Counted from the first letter of the stretch, positions 8,386 to 17,599 are shown. The stretch is DNA of 64,000 nt from Macrosoma leucophasiata (GCA_036365455.1 JAWQUS010000023.1:2046001-2110000); one strand, 5' to 3'. Notes: generated from the letters alone by a model not told the origin. Translations and numbers: made by a program.

Positions 8386-9145
8386 GTTATTATCATTTAT
8401 CTATGTGATTTTTGTACCAACGACTAAAATGTCAAATAAAAAAGACACGTCTAATACTTATGACAGTCGCGCCGACAACCGCATACCGAGAACAGAGAAA
8501 TACACGATAACACTTTCCCACCCGTCAGTACACGTAACAAATCGGTCGGATGTTACCGTATATTTATTTCAAGCGCGATCGAGCTCCGAACCCCGTTTGA
8601 CATGATAAGTGGGGTGTCGCCCTCATACATACTGCAGCCTCGTTACAGATATACGCAACTGTACGCGACTGTACGTGTCGGGTTAATATTCTAGTTTTGA
8701 ATTCGAACTGAACGTTCAGGTAAATGTCCTAATCAATTGTGAATGGTCGAAAATTTTATATTTTCACGTCCCTAGTTTCGAATATTGTGAGGTAAGTGGA
8801 GTTGTACACGCATTTTGGTGTTTGCTTACGGATAAATAGATTTTCATAAACATAAGGATTTATTAGGAATTAATAATTACTATTTTATAGACATTTCCCA
8901 GTGTCATCCTAGTAGTTTGGTTGTTTGTACGAAGATGTCAATTAGCTATCATGGGAATGCATGAAGGGAAGAGCATGCTGGAATGTATTAATATGCTTCT
9001 TCCTTCCTCTTGACAGTGGCGTGAAGTACTGTTTTGATGATAGGCACATTATTGAATGAAAAGTCAATTTTAAAAAATCAATTTTGTCTTGGTGCTTTTG
9101 CCTCAGTAAATATCTACAGCTATCTACCAATAAAATAGGCAATTG
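8386..9145. other. No recognisable feature
   Basis: No repeat shared with the rest of the window and no convincing frame; a short ACTGTACGCGACTGTACG repeat occurs near 8658. Confidence 0.4.
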
Positions 9146-9300
9146 ATTTTTTTATGTTATGCGGCGAATAAGCATGCAGTCCGCATTTATAGCAAGTGAT
9201 TACTGCAGTCTAAGGACATCTTCACTAAAATGTTATGTCTTTGTGATTGTTAATACGCGGCCACACATTACCATCTAACCGGAACCACACCGCGGACACT
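9146..9300 (-). repeat. Family A2-like diverged partial copy
   Basis: TTTTTTTATGTTATG, AAGCATGCAGTCCGCATTTA, GTTATGTCTTTGTGATTG and CATTACCATCTAACCGGAAC. Diverged and with deletions. Confidence 0.6.
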
Positions 9301-9474
9301 TCGCCAAAATTCCATATAAACGCTTAATTTGGTTTCTATCCATCAGTGACGTGTATTTACACGCGCACCTGTGTGCGTAGCCTGTACGAAATACCAACCG
9401 TCGCCCATAAGAGAGGAAGGGGTTGTGTATGTGTGCAAATCGGGCGGGACGTCGAAGTGTTCATTCTATACGTA
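9301..9474. other. No recognisable feature
   Basis: Short unassigned spacer between the A2 relic and the LINE-Y tail. Confidence 0.4.
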
Positions 9475-10830
9475 GTATGTATGTATGTATCTTCACGCCA
9501 GGTCCCTAAGAGAGAGTGTAGAGCGCCAGACATCCCGGTTCTGACAAACCTCTCGTGCCTCGTCTACCTTCATCATTCTCTTCATACATGCACGCCGATT
9601 CCTAAGACTTTTGACCCCACCATCAGACAGAACTCGACCTATTTGGTCATGGTAGGTCAGCCTTGGTCTTCCTGAGCCTCTGCAACCATCCACATTCGCA
9701 TTGTATATCTGTTTAGTCATTCGCTCATTCGACATTCTTTCTATATGCCCGAACCATCGGAGCATGCCTTTTTTCATTTTTACACCGATACTATCATTCA
9801 CACAAAGTCTCTTTCTTACATCTTCATTACGAACGCGATCGGTGAGTGATACACCGCAGATCTTGCGCAAAGATCTCATCTCGACCGCGTTCAACTTACT
9901 TTCATGCTCTTTCCTGCATACCCAGCTCTCGCTTCCATATAAAAGCGTTGGAGTAAGTACAGCATTATGTACGGCTAGTCGAGCCCGCTGGCCGAGATGT
10001 TTAGATTCTAGCAGCTTACCCAACGCTCCATTCACGCAATTCCCAGCAAGCACTCTTCTTTCTATGTCAGTGGTGTACCTACCATCCTTGCTAAAAGCAC
10101 ATACAAGATATACAATTTCATCAACCTGTTCTAACACTGTATCATCTACTACTACCCTTGCATTTGTTCTCTGTTCATCTCTTTCAAATACTAATACTTT
10201 AGTTTTATCCACATTCAATTGTAAGCCTTTCTCCATACAATCCTCTTTCATGACTGTGACTAGTGCTTGTAACCCAGATGGTGTAGAGCTAACAATTACC
10301 GCATCATCTGCGTAAAGCAGACAGTTCACCACTAAGTCACCCATACGCACTCCCACATCCATCAACTTCACCCTCTGGAGGCATTTGTCCAGATATATAA
10401 TAAACAGCCTAGACGAAAGCACGCAACCCTGTTTGACACCGATGTTAACATCAAACCAGGGTGACATGTTACCATCTACCCGCACACATGCTTGACAGCC
10501 CACATACGTGGACTGTATTGCACGGAGCAGACTGCCATCAATACCATACTCTGGCAAAATGTCCCACAGCTCCTTTCGTAATACCCTATCAAACGCCTTC
10601 TCCAAATCCACAAAACCGCAGAAAACCTTCTGGCTCACAGCCAGATGCTTCTCTACGATGTTGCGGAGGGAGAAAACTTGATCCATACATCCTCTTCCAG
10701 TTCTGAAACCACCCTGTGCATCCCACAACAACCCGTCGGACTTCTCTTTCATTCTTCTTTCTAAGACTTTCCCATACACTTTAGCTGCCAAACTGATCAA
10801 ACTGATCGCTCGATAGCTGGTGTATTATTA
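9475..10830 (-). mobile_element. LINE-Y, longest copy, 5' truncated with inverted end
   Basis: The (CATA)n tail lies at 9475-9491. The coding part runs up to about 10830, where it breaks inside the conserved RT motif reading YRAISLISLAAKVYG and runs into a hairpin (10807-10846). Related truncated copies: 5484-5608, 21600-21824, 53561-53597, 53640-53730, 58219-58357 and 63625-63897. Endonuclease and 5' UTR are absent. Confidence 0.85.
9493..10800 (-). CDS. LINE-Y reverse transcriptase, 435-codon open frame (5' partial)
   Basis: Reverse transcriptase of a non-LTR retrotransposon; it would copy LINE RNA into DNA at a nicked target. Counting from the first Met: fingers FRTGRGC (32-38), motif A FVDLEKAFDRV (63-73, catalytic Asp 65), motif B GVKQGCVLSS (121-130), motif C LLYADDAVIV (161-170, catalytic Asp pair). 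After the thumb come YGSESWVCRK, MRSLRKICGV, MLRWFGHIERM and GRPRLTYHDQIGRVL, typical of RTE-like C-termini. The true protein began further upstream, since sense codons continue to the truncation point. Compared with the 5484 and 21600 copies, 9 bp are lost in frame near the stop. No stop or frameshift in 435 codons suggests a fairly young copy, but without an endonuclease it is dead on arrival. Confidence 0.85.
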   Translation of the reverse strand: MISLAAKVYGKVLERRMKEKSDGLLWDAQGGFRTGRGCMDQVFSLRNIVEKHLAVSQKVFCGFVDLEKAFDRVLRKELWDILPEYGIDGSLLRAIQSTYVGCQACVRVDGNMSPWFDVNIGVKQGCVLSSRLFIIYLDKCLQRVKLMDVGVRMGDLVVNCLLYADDAVIVSSTPSGLQALVTVMKEDCMEKGLQLNVDKTKVLVFERDEQRTNARVVVDDTVLEQVDEIVYLVCAFSKDGRYTTDIERRVLAGNCVNGALGKLLESKHLGQRARLAVHNAVLTPTLLYGSESWVCRKEHESKLNAVEMRSLRKICGVSLTDRVRNEDVRKRLCVNDSIGVKMKKGMLRWFGHIERMSNERMTKQIYNANVDGCRGSGRPRLTYHDQIGRVLSDGGVKSLRNRRACMKRMMKVDEAREVCQNRDVWRSTLSLRDLA

Positions 10831-10846
10831 CACCAGCTATCGAGCG
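10807..10846. repeat. Perfect 18-bp-stem hairpin at the LINE-Y 5' break
   Basis: CGCTCGATAGCTGGTGTA, loop TTAT, then its exact inverse. The left arm is LINE-Y coding sequence, so the right arm is an inverted copy of the element's own last bases. Confidence 0.9.
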
Positions 10847-10865
10847 TAGTATTATTACATATTAT

Positions 10866-10970
10866 CTGCCGGAACACGATAAAAGCACTACCGTTTGGCG
10901 GCTGATAGTTTTAGTTAATGCGGTGGTGCCTATGCTCTCGAAAGCATCACTGGAACTCTATCACGAGTCC
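10866..10970 (-). repeat. Family A 5' half
   Basis: TGCCGGAACACGATA, AATGCGGTGGTGCCTATGC and CATCACTGGAACTCTATCAC. The 3' half is missing and the hairpin is degraded. Confidence 0.7.
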
Positions 10971-11528
10971 AGTAGACCGTCTCCGTCGTGCGCGGCGCGG
11001 AAGCATCACCAGGGTGGGCCTCCTCTGCTGCGGCTTCTTCTGGCCTGCCATGCAGGCCGGCGTTGGATGTACTTAGGTCGGTTAAGGGCTTCGATGGAGG
11101 AGGCACGCATGGCCAGTTGAGAGAGGGTTTCTTGTTATTTTTTGTTTAGTTTTTTTTTTGTATTTTTTAATAGTTTTTTTCCTATTATTTTTTTTTGCCT
11201 TTGTGATAGTTATAACGGGGCCATTTGCTATTGGACCATTGCTTCACTGATAAGATTTTGCAAACATATTTGGACTTACATAGGCGGCTCTTCCCAAGAT
11301 GGCACTGGTCTACTTCACAATTGGTGAGCGAAAAAGGCTCTCAGATTAATTTACTAAACTGCCTAAGGGAGACCCCTGCGGATCCGATCCTTGGCTTAGA
11401 CTTAAGGCGCTGTGGAGGGACACATGTCATAAAGCATATACATGCGATTAGAGGCGGTGCAACTTTTAATCTAGACATCGGTTGGGTAGCTAAAATAATA
11501 CTTTGATGTCCTTCATTGCATCGAAAAT
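10971..11528. other. No recognisable feature
   Basis: GC-richer 10980-11120 followed by T-rich 11140-11200, then unassigned sequence. Short frames here show no family resemblance. Confidence 0.4.
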
Positions 11529-11600
11529 TAGCGTCCACACAAAACGATGCGACGTCGCAGGAACTTGCGATGCGAATTGCTGCGATGCGATTTTATCTGA
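11529..11600 (-). repeat. GATGCGA inverted-repeat element, arm 1
   Basis: CACACAAAACGATGCGACGT through TTGCTGCGATGCGATTTTA. The inverse lies at 11816-11892 and a third arm at 12203-12275; TGCGA/TCGCA motifs repeat through each arm. Probably a MITE terminal inverted repeat. Confidence 0.6.
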
Positions 11601-11642
11601 CATATTGAAAGTATGGTCAACTGAATCGCATCACATTTTTAA

Positions 11643-11814
11643 TATACGGCCCTGTAATTTCCGGCACAGAGGCATAACACTTTAGGCCTCAGAAGTGGTA
11701 ACGCATCTACATTTTGACCTTGGTCTTTGTGTATGTGTCTATAGGCTGCAGTCATCACTTAACATCAATGTGAACTGCATGCTTGTTTATCACTTCCATT
11801 AAAAAAAAAAAAAA
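11643..11814 (+). repeat. Family A short-class copy
   Basis: Starts ATACGGCCCTGTAATTTCC and ends CCATTAAAAAAAAAAAAA. Sits between two inverted arms of the GATGCGA element. Confidence 0.85.
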
Positions 11815-11815
11815 T

Positions 11816-11926
11816 CGCAGCAAATTGGCATCGCAAGTTTCTGCGATACGGCGTCGGCGTCGCATCGCATCGCAGTTTTGTGTGGGCGCCCTATGTGATT
11901 TTCAGATAAATGTTAATATTGATGAT
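11816..11926 (+). repeat. GATGCGA arm 2 plus start of repeat X
   Basis: TCGCAGCAAATTGGCATCGC, GCATCGCATCGCAGTTTTGT, then TTTTCAGATAAATGTTAATA. It repeats as 12203-12305, so the A + arm + X block is locally duplicated. Confidence 0.6.
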
Positions 11927-11927
11927 T

Positions 11928-12202
11928 ACTGGTGGTAGAGCGGAGCTCGCGGGCGTAGGCACCACTGCATTACCTAATATACTTGCCGGTAAATGGTAGT
12001 GTTCAGCACTGTCGTGTTCCGGTCAGGTGGTAATGTACGGCTCTGTAATTTCCGGCACAGAGGCATAAAACCTTAAGCCTCAGAAGTGGTAACGCATCTG
12101 CATTTTGACCTTGGTCTTTGTGTGGGTGTCTATAGTCTGCAGTCAGCATTTAACATCAATGTAAGCTGCATGTTTGTTTACCACCGCCATTACATTAAAA
12201 AA
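11928..12202 (+). repeat. Family A SINE, full length, hairpin deleted
   Basis: ACTGGTGGTAGAGCGGAGCTC: one stem half and the loop are lost. Otherwise complete to TTACATTAAAAAA. Confidence 0.9.
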
Positions 12203-12430
12203 TCGCAGCAATTCGCATCGCAAGTTTCTGCGATGCGGAGTCGCGTTGCATCGCATCACAGTTTTGTGTGGGTCTATGTCATTTTCAGATAAATGTTAAT
12301 ACTGATTCTGCGTGATCATAGACGGGTATGAATAAACCAATCCGCCTGCACTGAATTATGCCGGAATATCGTATGTGTACCGTGATTTGTTATTAATGAG
12401 GGTTTTGATTATTCAGTTTCAGTAGCTGTA
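12203..12430 (+). repeat. GATGCGA arm 3 and repeat X copy 1
   Basis: Arm: TCGCAGCAATTCGCATCGCA. X: GTGATCATAGACGGGTATG, CAATCCGCCTGCACTGAATT, CGTGATTTGTTATT, ATTCAGTTTCAGTAG. X recurs at 13085-13255 and 14935-15075, each time beside a family A copy. Confidence 0.6.
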
Positions 12431-12454
12431 TGTCAACCGACTACGCGTGGGCGG

Positions 12455-12683
12455 TGAAGCGACGGGAAGTGATGACCTTATCGCCCACTAGCGGTAGAAT
12501 TATCTTTTACTGAAAAATAATTCTTCCACTAGTGCAGTCAGTCAACCGAACAATGGCGGTCAAACCATTCCAATGCGGCGGTAGTAAGTGCAATAACGCA
12601 AAATGGGCAGCAGCGTCCTGCGATAAAACTACTGCCACTGCGATCACCAATCCGCCTTGCAAGCGTGGCGATTATGGCATATT
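12455..12683 (+). repeat. RTE LINE 5' end fragment
   Basis: Matches the region upstream of the endonuclease in the RTE copy (34440-34675, minus strand): CAGTCAGTCAACCGAACAAT, GGGCAGCAGCGTCC, CACTGCGATC and AAGCGTGGCGATTATGG. Only the 5' untranslated part is present, unusual for LINEs that normally lose their 5' end. Confidence 0.7.
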
Positions 12684-12848
12684 TTGTACGGCTTTGTGAT
12701 TGCCGGCACAAAGGCATAACACCTTAGACCTCAGGAGTAGTAACGCATCTGCATTTTGACCTAAGTTTGTGTGTGGGTGTCTATAGGCTGCAGTCATCAC
12801 TTAACATCAATGTGAACTGCATACTTGTTTGCCACTTCCATTACATAA
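12684..12848 (+). repeat. Family A short-class copy
   Basis: TTGTACGGCTTTGTGATTGC to CCATTACATAAA. Abuts the next copy tail to tail. Confidence 0.85.
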
Positions 12849-12851
12849 ACC

Positions 12852-13066
12852 ACACACACCCACACAAAGACCAAGGTCAAAATGCAGATGCGCTACCACT
12901 TCTGAGGCCTAAGGTGTTATGCCTCTGTGCCGGAAAATAGTGGACCTTACATTACCTCCTAACCGGAACACGATAGTGCTGAACACTGCCATTTAGCGGT
13001 AAGTATATTAAGTAATGCGGTGGTGCCCACGCCCGCGTGCCCTGTCACTGGAACTCTACCACCAGT
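12852..13066 (-). repeat. Family A copy lacking the last about 60 bp
   Basis: ACACCCACACAAAGACCAAG to CTACCACCAGT. Inverted pair with 12684-12848; the stem partner of the 5' hairpin is decayed (GTGCCCTGTCACTGG). Confidence 0.85.
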
Positions 13067-13084
13067 AAAAAAGTTCCATGTACA

Positions 13085-13255
13085 TACGATCCTATATGTA
13101 ATTTTGCAGGTCAATAGAAATATTCGTCGTGAATGATCATGGCTGGGAATGAATAAATCAATCTGCACTGAATTTTATTGGAATTGCAAACATGTGGCGT
13201 GATTTGTTATTGTTGACGGTTTTGTTTATTCAGTTTCAGTAGATCAGTGTTATGT
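13085..13255 (+). repeat. Repeat X copy 2
   Basis: GATCCTATATGTAATTTTGC, ATGATCATGGCTGGGAATG, GTGGCGTGATTTGTTATTG. Same order of motifs as copy 1. Confidence 0.6.
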
Positions 13256-13389
13256 GTATGTTTGATTATTTTTTTTAGATGACGTAGTAGTCGTAGGTAT
13301 TATGATCAGAGTAATATTCTGAAAGCTTCGATGTAGATGGTGTTAAAAGAGGTTAGCACTTTTGTCAGTAATTACAAAACATGAACTCG
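13256..13389. other. No recognisable feature
   Basis: Short unassigned spacer. Confidence 0.4.
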
Positions 13390-14060
13390 CCAGAGGTCAC
13401 AAGAATTGCGAATTGTGAAGTTGTGCAGTCATATATACTCGTATATCTAGGGGCTTTAATTTAGAATAACGGCGGAAGCGTATATGAAATTAAGCGGCGT
13501 ATGGCTATTACAAGGTCGGCTATGGGTAAACTCACCAAAATATGGAAAAACCGGAACATCACAAAAGCCACGAAAATCCGGCTGGTGAGAGCGTTAGTGT
13601 TCCCCATATTTTTCTACGCAGCTGAAACGTGGACGCTGAGAGAAAGTGAAAAAAGGAGGATAGATGCACTAGAAATTTAGTGCTGGCGAAAATGCTTGGA
13701 ATATCGTGGACTCAATTCAGAACTAACACATCCATACTTCAAAAACTCGATATCAAGCAGCGTCTATCCTCCGGGGTTCAGTCTCGAATTCTTACGTTTT
13801 TCGGACACGTTTCGAGACGGTGTGAACACCCCACAGAACGCTTGACTGTCCAAGGAGTTTTCGACGGCAGGAAAGGACGTGGTAGGTCTCCTATGCGCTG
13901 GGCCGACCAAATTTAAGCCGCTACTAAGAAATTGTTCTACGAGTGCACCCGAAAAGCATCGGTACGTGAGGAGTGGCGGCGGGTTGTGAAGCAAGCCACG
14001 AACCCTGAAGTGACAACCACGACGACTATGTCAAGAGTTTAACGACCAAGAAGAAGAATA
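13390..14060 (+). pseudogene. RTE-like LINE C-terminal fragment (third lineage)
   Basis: The frame shows YLGALI, then NNGGSVYEIKRRMAITRSAM, LVFPIFFYAAETWTLRESEK, MLGISWTQFRTN and GRGRSPMRWADQI. This is the thumb and C-terminal part of an RTE-like LINE polyprotein, different from both the RTE copy at 31.9 kb and LINE-Y. Three in-frame stops (after GALI, after DALEI and after WADQI) and no catalytic motifs. Ends in an AAGAAGAAGAAT tail. Confidence 0.75.
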
Positions 14061-14174
14061 AAGCATGAGGTTAAAATGCGGATGCGCTGCCACATTTAGA
14101 TCTAAGTTATATTATATCGGAATTTTTAGTAGGTTAAATGGTAATCGGCTATACACCTCAATAGCTCTACGCGT
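14061..14174. other. No recognisable feature
   Basis: Contains GTTAAAATGCGGATGCGCTGC, weakly like family A2, otherwise nothing. Confidence 0.3.
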
Positions 14175-14268
14175 TCCAGAGAAAAAGTGTCTTAACAGAC
14201 AGACGGACGGACAATAAAGTGATCCTATAAGGGTTCGGTTTTTCCTTTCGAGGTAAAAAACCCTAAAT
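14175..14268 (-). repeat. GGGTTCCGTA-type repeat fragment
   Basis: ACAGACAGACGGACGGACAA, GTGATCCTATAAGGGTTCGG, GAGGTAAAAAACCCTAAA. Relative of 28835-28990. Confidence 0.5.
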
Positions 14269-14564
14269 GACAGTCTTCGTCAGATTCAAATACTGACTGT
14301 TGAACGGTAGGTACTTAACGAAGCAGTTACCTTTACTTTTCAGTGCTTAGTTATACCTAGCTATGAAATAGGCTTATTCAGCTTTATTACAGCGTATACT
14401 TTGTATACGTAATTTCAATGATAATGATAATGATAAATATGTTTATTGTACTATAATAAGATCACATTCATTGTTGCCCTATCATATGAAGTAGCGTGAG
14501 CTGTATCTCAGATGATAGTTCCTTCCCTAAATTTGATATTTTTTTTTTTTTTTTAATTTTTTTT
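14269..14564. other. No recognisable feature
   Basis: AT-rich with ATAATGATAATGATAA and a T-run before the next family A copy. Confidence 0.4.
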
Positions 14565-14842
14565 AGAGCTCCAGTGACGGAGCTCGCGGGCGTAGGCACA
14601 ACCGCATTACCTGATTTACTTGCCGCTAAATGGTAGTGTTCAGCACTATCGTGTTCCGGTCAGGTGGTAATGTACGGCCCTGTAATTTCCGGCACAGAAG
14701 CATAACACCTTAGGCCTCAGGAGTGGTAACGCATTTGCATTTTGACCTTGGTCTTTGTGTGGGTGTCTATAGGCTGCAGTCATCACTTAACATCAATGTG
14801 AACTGCATGCTTGTTTGCCACTTCAATTACATAAAAAAAAAA
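14565..14842 (+). repeat. Family A SINE, nearly full length
   Basis: Begins at AGAGCTCCAGTGACGGAGCT, a few bases short of the usual start, with a T-rich 5' flank. Ends TTACATAAAAAAAAA. Confidence 0.9.
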
Positions 14843-14934
14843 TTTGTTAACAAACTAGCACAACATAACAATAAGAAAGCTTATAAAACAACTTTAAAAA
14901 TAGTACTAAAATAAAAATGCATCCTTTGTTCCAA

Positions 14935-15075
14935 ATACAGATCCTGAATGTAATTTTCAGATCAATAGAAGCGTTCCGTGTGATCATGTTTGGGTATGAA
15001 TAAATCAATCCGCCTGCACTGAATTATGCCCGAACAGCATTATGTGTACCGTTATTTGTTATTATGACTGCCAAC
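14935..15075 (+). repeat. Repeat X copy 3
   Basis: TACAGATCCTGAATGTAATT, GTGTGATCATGTTTGGGTATG, CAATCCGCCTGCACTGAATT and GTACCGTTATTTGTTATT. Confidence 0.6.
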
Positions 15076-15100
15076 AGACACTGTTTCAGACACTGCGGTA

Positions 15101-15260
15101 TTTTTTTATGTGAAAGGTGTCAAACAAGCGTGCAGCTCACATTGATGTTAAGTGATGACTACAGCCTATAGACATCTACACAAACAAATGTCAAAATGCA
15201 GATGCATTGCCAACAATAAGAACTAAGTTGTTATGTCTCTGTGATAGATATAACGGGGCG
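15101..15260 (-). repeat. Family A2 short-class copy
   Basis: TTTTTTTATGTGAAAGGTGT to TTATGTCTCTGTGATAGATA. The GATAG/TCTCTGTG version marks the A2 subfamily. Confidence 0.8.
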
Positions 15261-15354
15261 AATTGGACAAGAAGATGTATCGTAACTTCAATCTATGAGC
15301 ATTATTTTTATTCGAACACACTATGATTGAACGAATGAATCTTCGTATGTATGT
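15261..15354. other. No recognisable feature
   Basis: Short spacer. Confidence 0.4.
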
Positions 15355-15625
15355 ATTTTATTTTATTTTAAAGAAAAATGGAAAGAAAAAATTGACTTCA
15401 GGCGAGACTCGAACTCGCGGCCTACTGGGAATCTAGTCCAGCCGCTCTTCCAATTGGGCTACTGAAGTCCTGCCCGATTTGTCAAATCTTTCCTTCATAT
15501 TTATTGCATTACTTTATGGTAGCAGCAGCGCCATCTATTGCCAACTATGCTAGTTAGGCAACCGATATAATAGACTTTGCAGTTTATTTAATATCGTAAA
15601 TAAGTCGCTTTTACCCTTAATATGT
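15355..15625 (-). mobile_element. Family B (type B2) retroposon, no foldback arm
   Basis: The tRNA-like part is 15394-15469 on the minus strand (76 nt) with the tail AAAATAAAATAAAATA on its 3' side. The leader is as in the 7004 copy (GATGGCGCTGCTGC, AACTGCAAAGTCTATTA, AGGGTAAAAGCGACTTA). No 5' module and no inverted arm, so it may show the plain ancestral form. Target duplication unclear. Confidence 0.75.
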
Positions 15626-15735
15626 TTTTTCATATCTTCATGCCAAGTTCCTTACGGAAGTTACGCGATATGCAGAAAGTCTGGAATGCATTTTGTTTGT
15701 TACATGAATCTTTATAATAAAAATAAATAAAACAA
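15626..15735. other. No recognisable feature
   Basis: Includes TTCATGCCAAGTTCCTTACGG, possibly a very short LINE-Y 3' relic. Confidence 0.3.
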
Positions 15736-15800
15736 TAATGCCAACCCTTGAGACGTCCCACTGCTGGGCACGAGCCTCTCCCCTTTGTGGGGAGCCTTCT
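15736..15800 (-). repeat. Family S 3' end fragment
   Basis: AATGCCAACCCTTGAGACGTC, CACTGCTGGGCACGAGCCTC, CCCCTTTGTGGGGAG. About 60 bp. Confidence 0.7.
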
Positions 15801-16125
15801 ATTAATTATTCTAATAACTATAACTAATTATAACTAAATTGTGTTAACAAAAAATTGAGAGAAGTCATACAAACATTTATATCTTACAATAAACTACAAT
15901 CAAAACTTGATGATATCCAACACCAAGCGCATTGCAATATTCAAGATTGTACAGTCAATAGACCCACAGACAATTCACCACAAATAGAAAAAGGAATGGG
16001 TAGAAAAAATAGGAAGTTTTATTTCTTGCATTTTAAATAAACCACATTACTACAGGTTTGTAGAAATATATTTCATGGTGAATATTTTATTCCGTGAATG
16101 TCCTTCCAACATACCATTTCACTGC
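15801..16125. other. No recognisable feature
   Basis: AT-rich; a 61-codon frame at 15855-16040 has no recognisable motif. Confidence 0.4.
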
Positions 16126-16208
16126 CTCGTTGGTCCAGTGTCGCAATCGCGATGCTGAAGTTTGAGGTCCCGGTTTCCCGGGTTCAATTCCCAGGTCGGG
16201 TAAAGCTG
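16126..16208 (+). repeat. tRNA-derived SINE head fragment
   Basis: CGTTGGTCCAGTGTCGCAAT (box A-like) and GGTTTCCCGGGTTCAATTCCC (box B-like GGTTCAATTCC) at tRNA-like spacing. No acceptor pairing, so a SINE relic rather than a tRNA gene. Confidence 0.55.
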
Positions 16209-16217
16209 TTATTTATT

Positions 16218-16405
16218 ACTGGTGGTAGAGCTCCAGTGACGGAGCTCGCGGGCGTAGGCACCACCGCATAAAATACCTCAGGTCTCGGAAGTGGTAACGC
16301 ATCTGCATTTTGACCTCTGCTCATTGTGTGGCTATAGGCTGAAGTCATCACTTAACATCAATGTGAACTGCATGCTTGTATGCCACTTTTATTACATAAA
16401 AAAAA
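16218..16405 (+). repeat. Family A SINE with internal deletion
   Basis: The 5' end and perfect hairpin are present. About 95 bp between CCACCGCAT and ACCTCAGGTCTC are deleted; ends TTACATAAAAAAAA. Confidence 0.9.
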
Positions 16406-16552
16406 TCGATCCTCTCAAAATCGGCGCTGATTTAAGATACTTTCCCTCTGGATAATGAAAGTATCAGTTCAATTAATCTTTTTAAAAACCTATCTTGTCG
16501 CTCTCGCGACAAAAGTAGATACCTCTAAAGTGTTACAAAACTATAAGCAAAC

Positions 16553-16925
16553 AAACATTCATGAATAAATAGCTCTCTCTGTTATTTAGGGTAAGTTCAT
16601 CATAACTTGACACGTACTGAAGAGGGCCCTAACAATAGTGAATGTTGGAATGAAGAGTCTTTGCAACACAATTTATCTACGGCCCTGTAATTTCCGGCAC
16701 AGAGGCATAACACCTTAGGCCTCAAGAGTCTGCATTTGCATTTTGACCTTGGTCTTTGTATGAGTGTCTATAGGCTGCAGTCATCACATGTAAACTGCAT
16801 GCTTGTTTGCCACTTCCATTCCATATAAAAAAACAAGCTTCTCAGATCTACACAATTTGAGAACCCTCGGTTAGTCTGACAGGTCTTACGATAGAAGGGC
16901 TTATAATGATTTCGACGGTTCGGTC
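16553..16925 (+). repeat. Local duplicate block G copy 1, carrying an A insertion
   Basis: GCTCTCTCTGTTATTTAGGG, CATAACTTGACACGT, GAATGTTGGAATGAAG and, after the SINE, CTTCTCAGATCTACACAA repeat at 17273-17483. The SINE at 16677-16832 is absent from copy 2. Confidence 0.75.
16677..16832 (+). mobile_element. Family A short-class insertion with empty paralogous site
   Basis: CTACGGCCCTGTAATTTCC to CCATATAAAAAAA. In block G copy 2 the flanks are joined as GTAACACAAGCGTCTCAG, showing this piece moved in as a unit. Confidence 0.85.
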
Positions 16926-17010
16926 GTAGTGTGCTCTTTTGGGACAGGATTTTGACCAGCAACGGACGTCCTTCGACTGAAATGATGTAGATAAGTTTTA
17001 TGCTCGTAAT

Positions 17011-17163
17011 TTCACGCCTGTAGTCCCCGAAGGAGTAGGTAGAGGTAAACGCATGCATTCAAGCGTGCGAACACCCTCGATTCGGCGGTTACGTTTTGTC
17101 CCATGTAACAGGTGGCAAGACTGTTGTTATCTCCAGGCACATTAACAAACTCTGAAGAACTAA
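17011..17163 (-). repeat. Family D SINE 3' part
   Basis: TTTCACGCCTGTAGTCCCCG, GAGTAGGTAGAGGTAAACGC, CGGTTACGTTTTGTCCCATG and AACAGGTGGCAAGACTGTTG match the 3' half of the copies at 24491 and 57028. Confidence 0.7.
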
Positions 17164-17272
17164 GAAACTGTAGAAGCGCCTTGTTGTCTTTGCATTCTGT
17201 AGAAGCGCCTTAATGTCTTTGGATACGAGCTCCTTCACAGGAACTAAATACGAATCTTAAACCGTCACAAAC
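17164..17272. other. Short direct repeat around GTAGAAGCGCCTT
   Basis: GTAGAAGCGCCTTNNTGTCTTTG occurs twice about 33 bp apart (17172 and 17205). Confidence 0.5.
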
Positions 17273-17483
17273 CTGTACACAAACAAACAGCGCTCTCTGT
17301 TAATTAGGGTAAGTTCTTCATAACTTGACACGTGCTTCCGAGGGCTAACAATGGTGAATGTTAGAATGAAGATTCTTTGTAACACAAGCGTCTCAGATCT
17401 ACATAATTAGTCTGCAGTGCCCTTGGTTAGTCCGATAGGTCTTGAAGCGGGCTAGAGAAGGGTTTATGGAAATTTCGATCAGC
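17273..17483 (+). repeat. Local duplicate block G copy 2 (empty site)
   Basis: Parallel to 16553-16925 without the family A insertion. Confidence 0.75.
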
Positions 17484-17599
17484 TGTTACTTAGTTTAGTT
17501 TGATAAAACTTTATCGATTTATTGCTTTCATAATTATTTGTTGCTTTGCTAATTTCATAGTTGGAGTTTCACCACTGGTATATAAAATAGTGTTAATAA
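17484..17599. other. No recognisable feature
   Basis: Short spacer. Confidence 0.4.

Noticed and set aside
14723..14914. Recurring 60-80 residue frames reading VVTHLHFDLGLCVGVYRLQ at many sites (for example 12086, 14723, 39458, 46032)
   Set aside because: They are sense translations of family A. Similarity is at DNA level in a non-coding SINE, frames start at different points, and the end (HYIKK) is the A tail.
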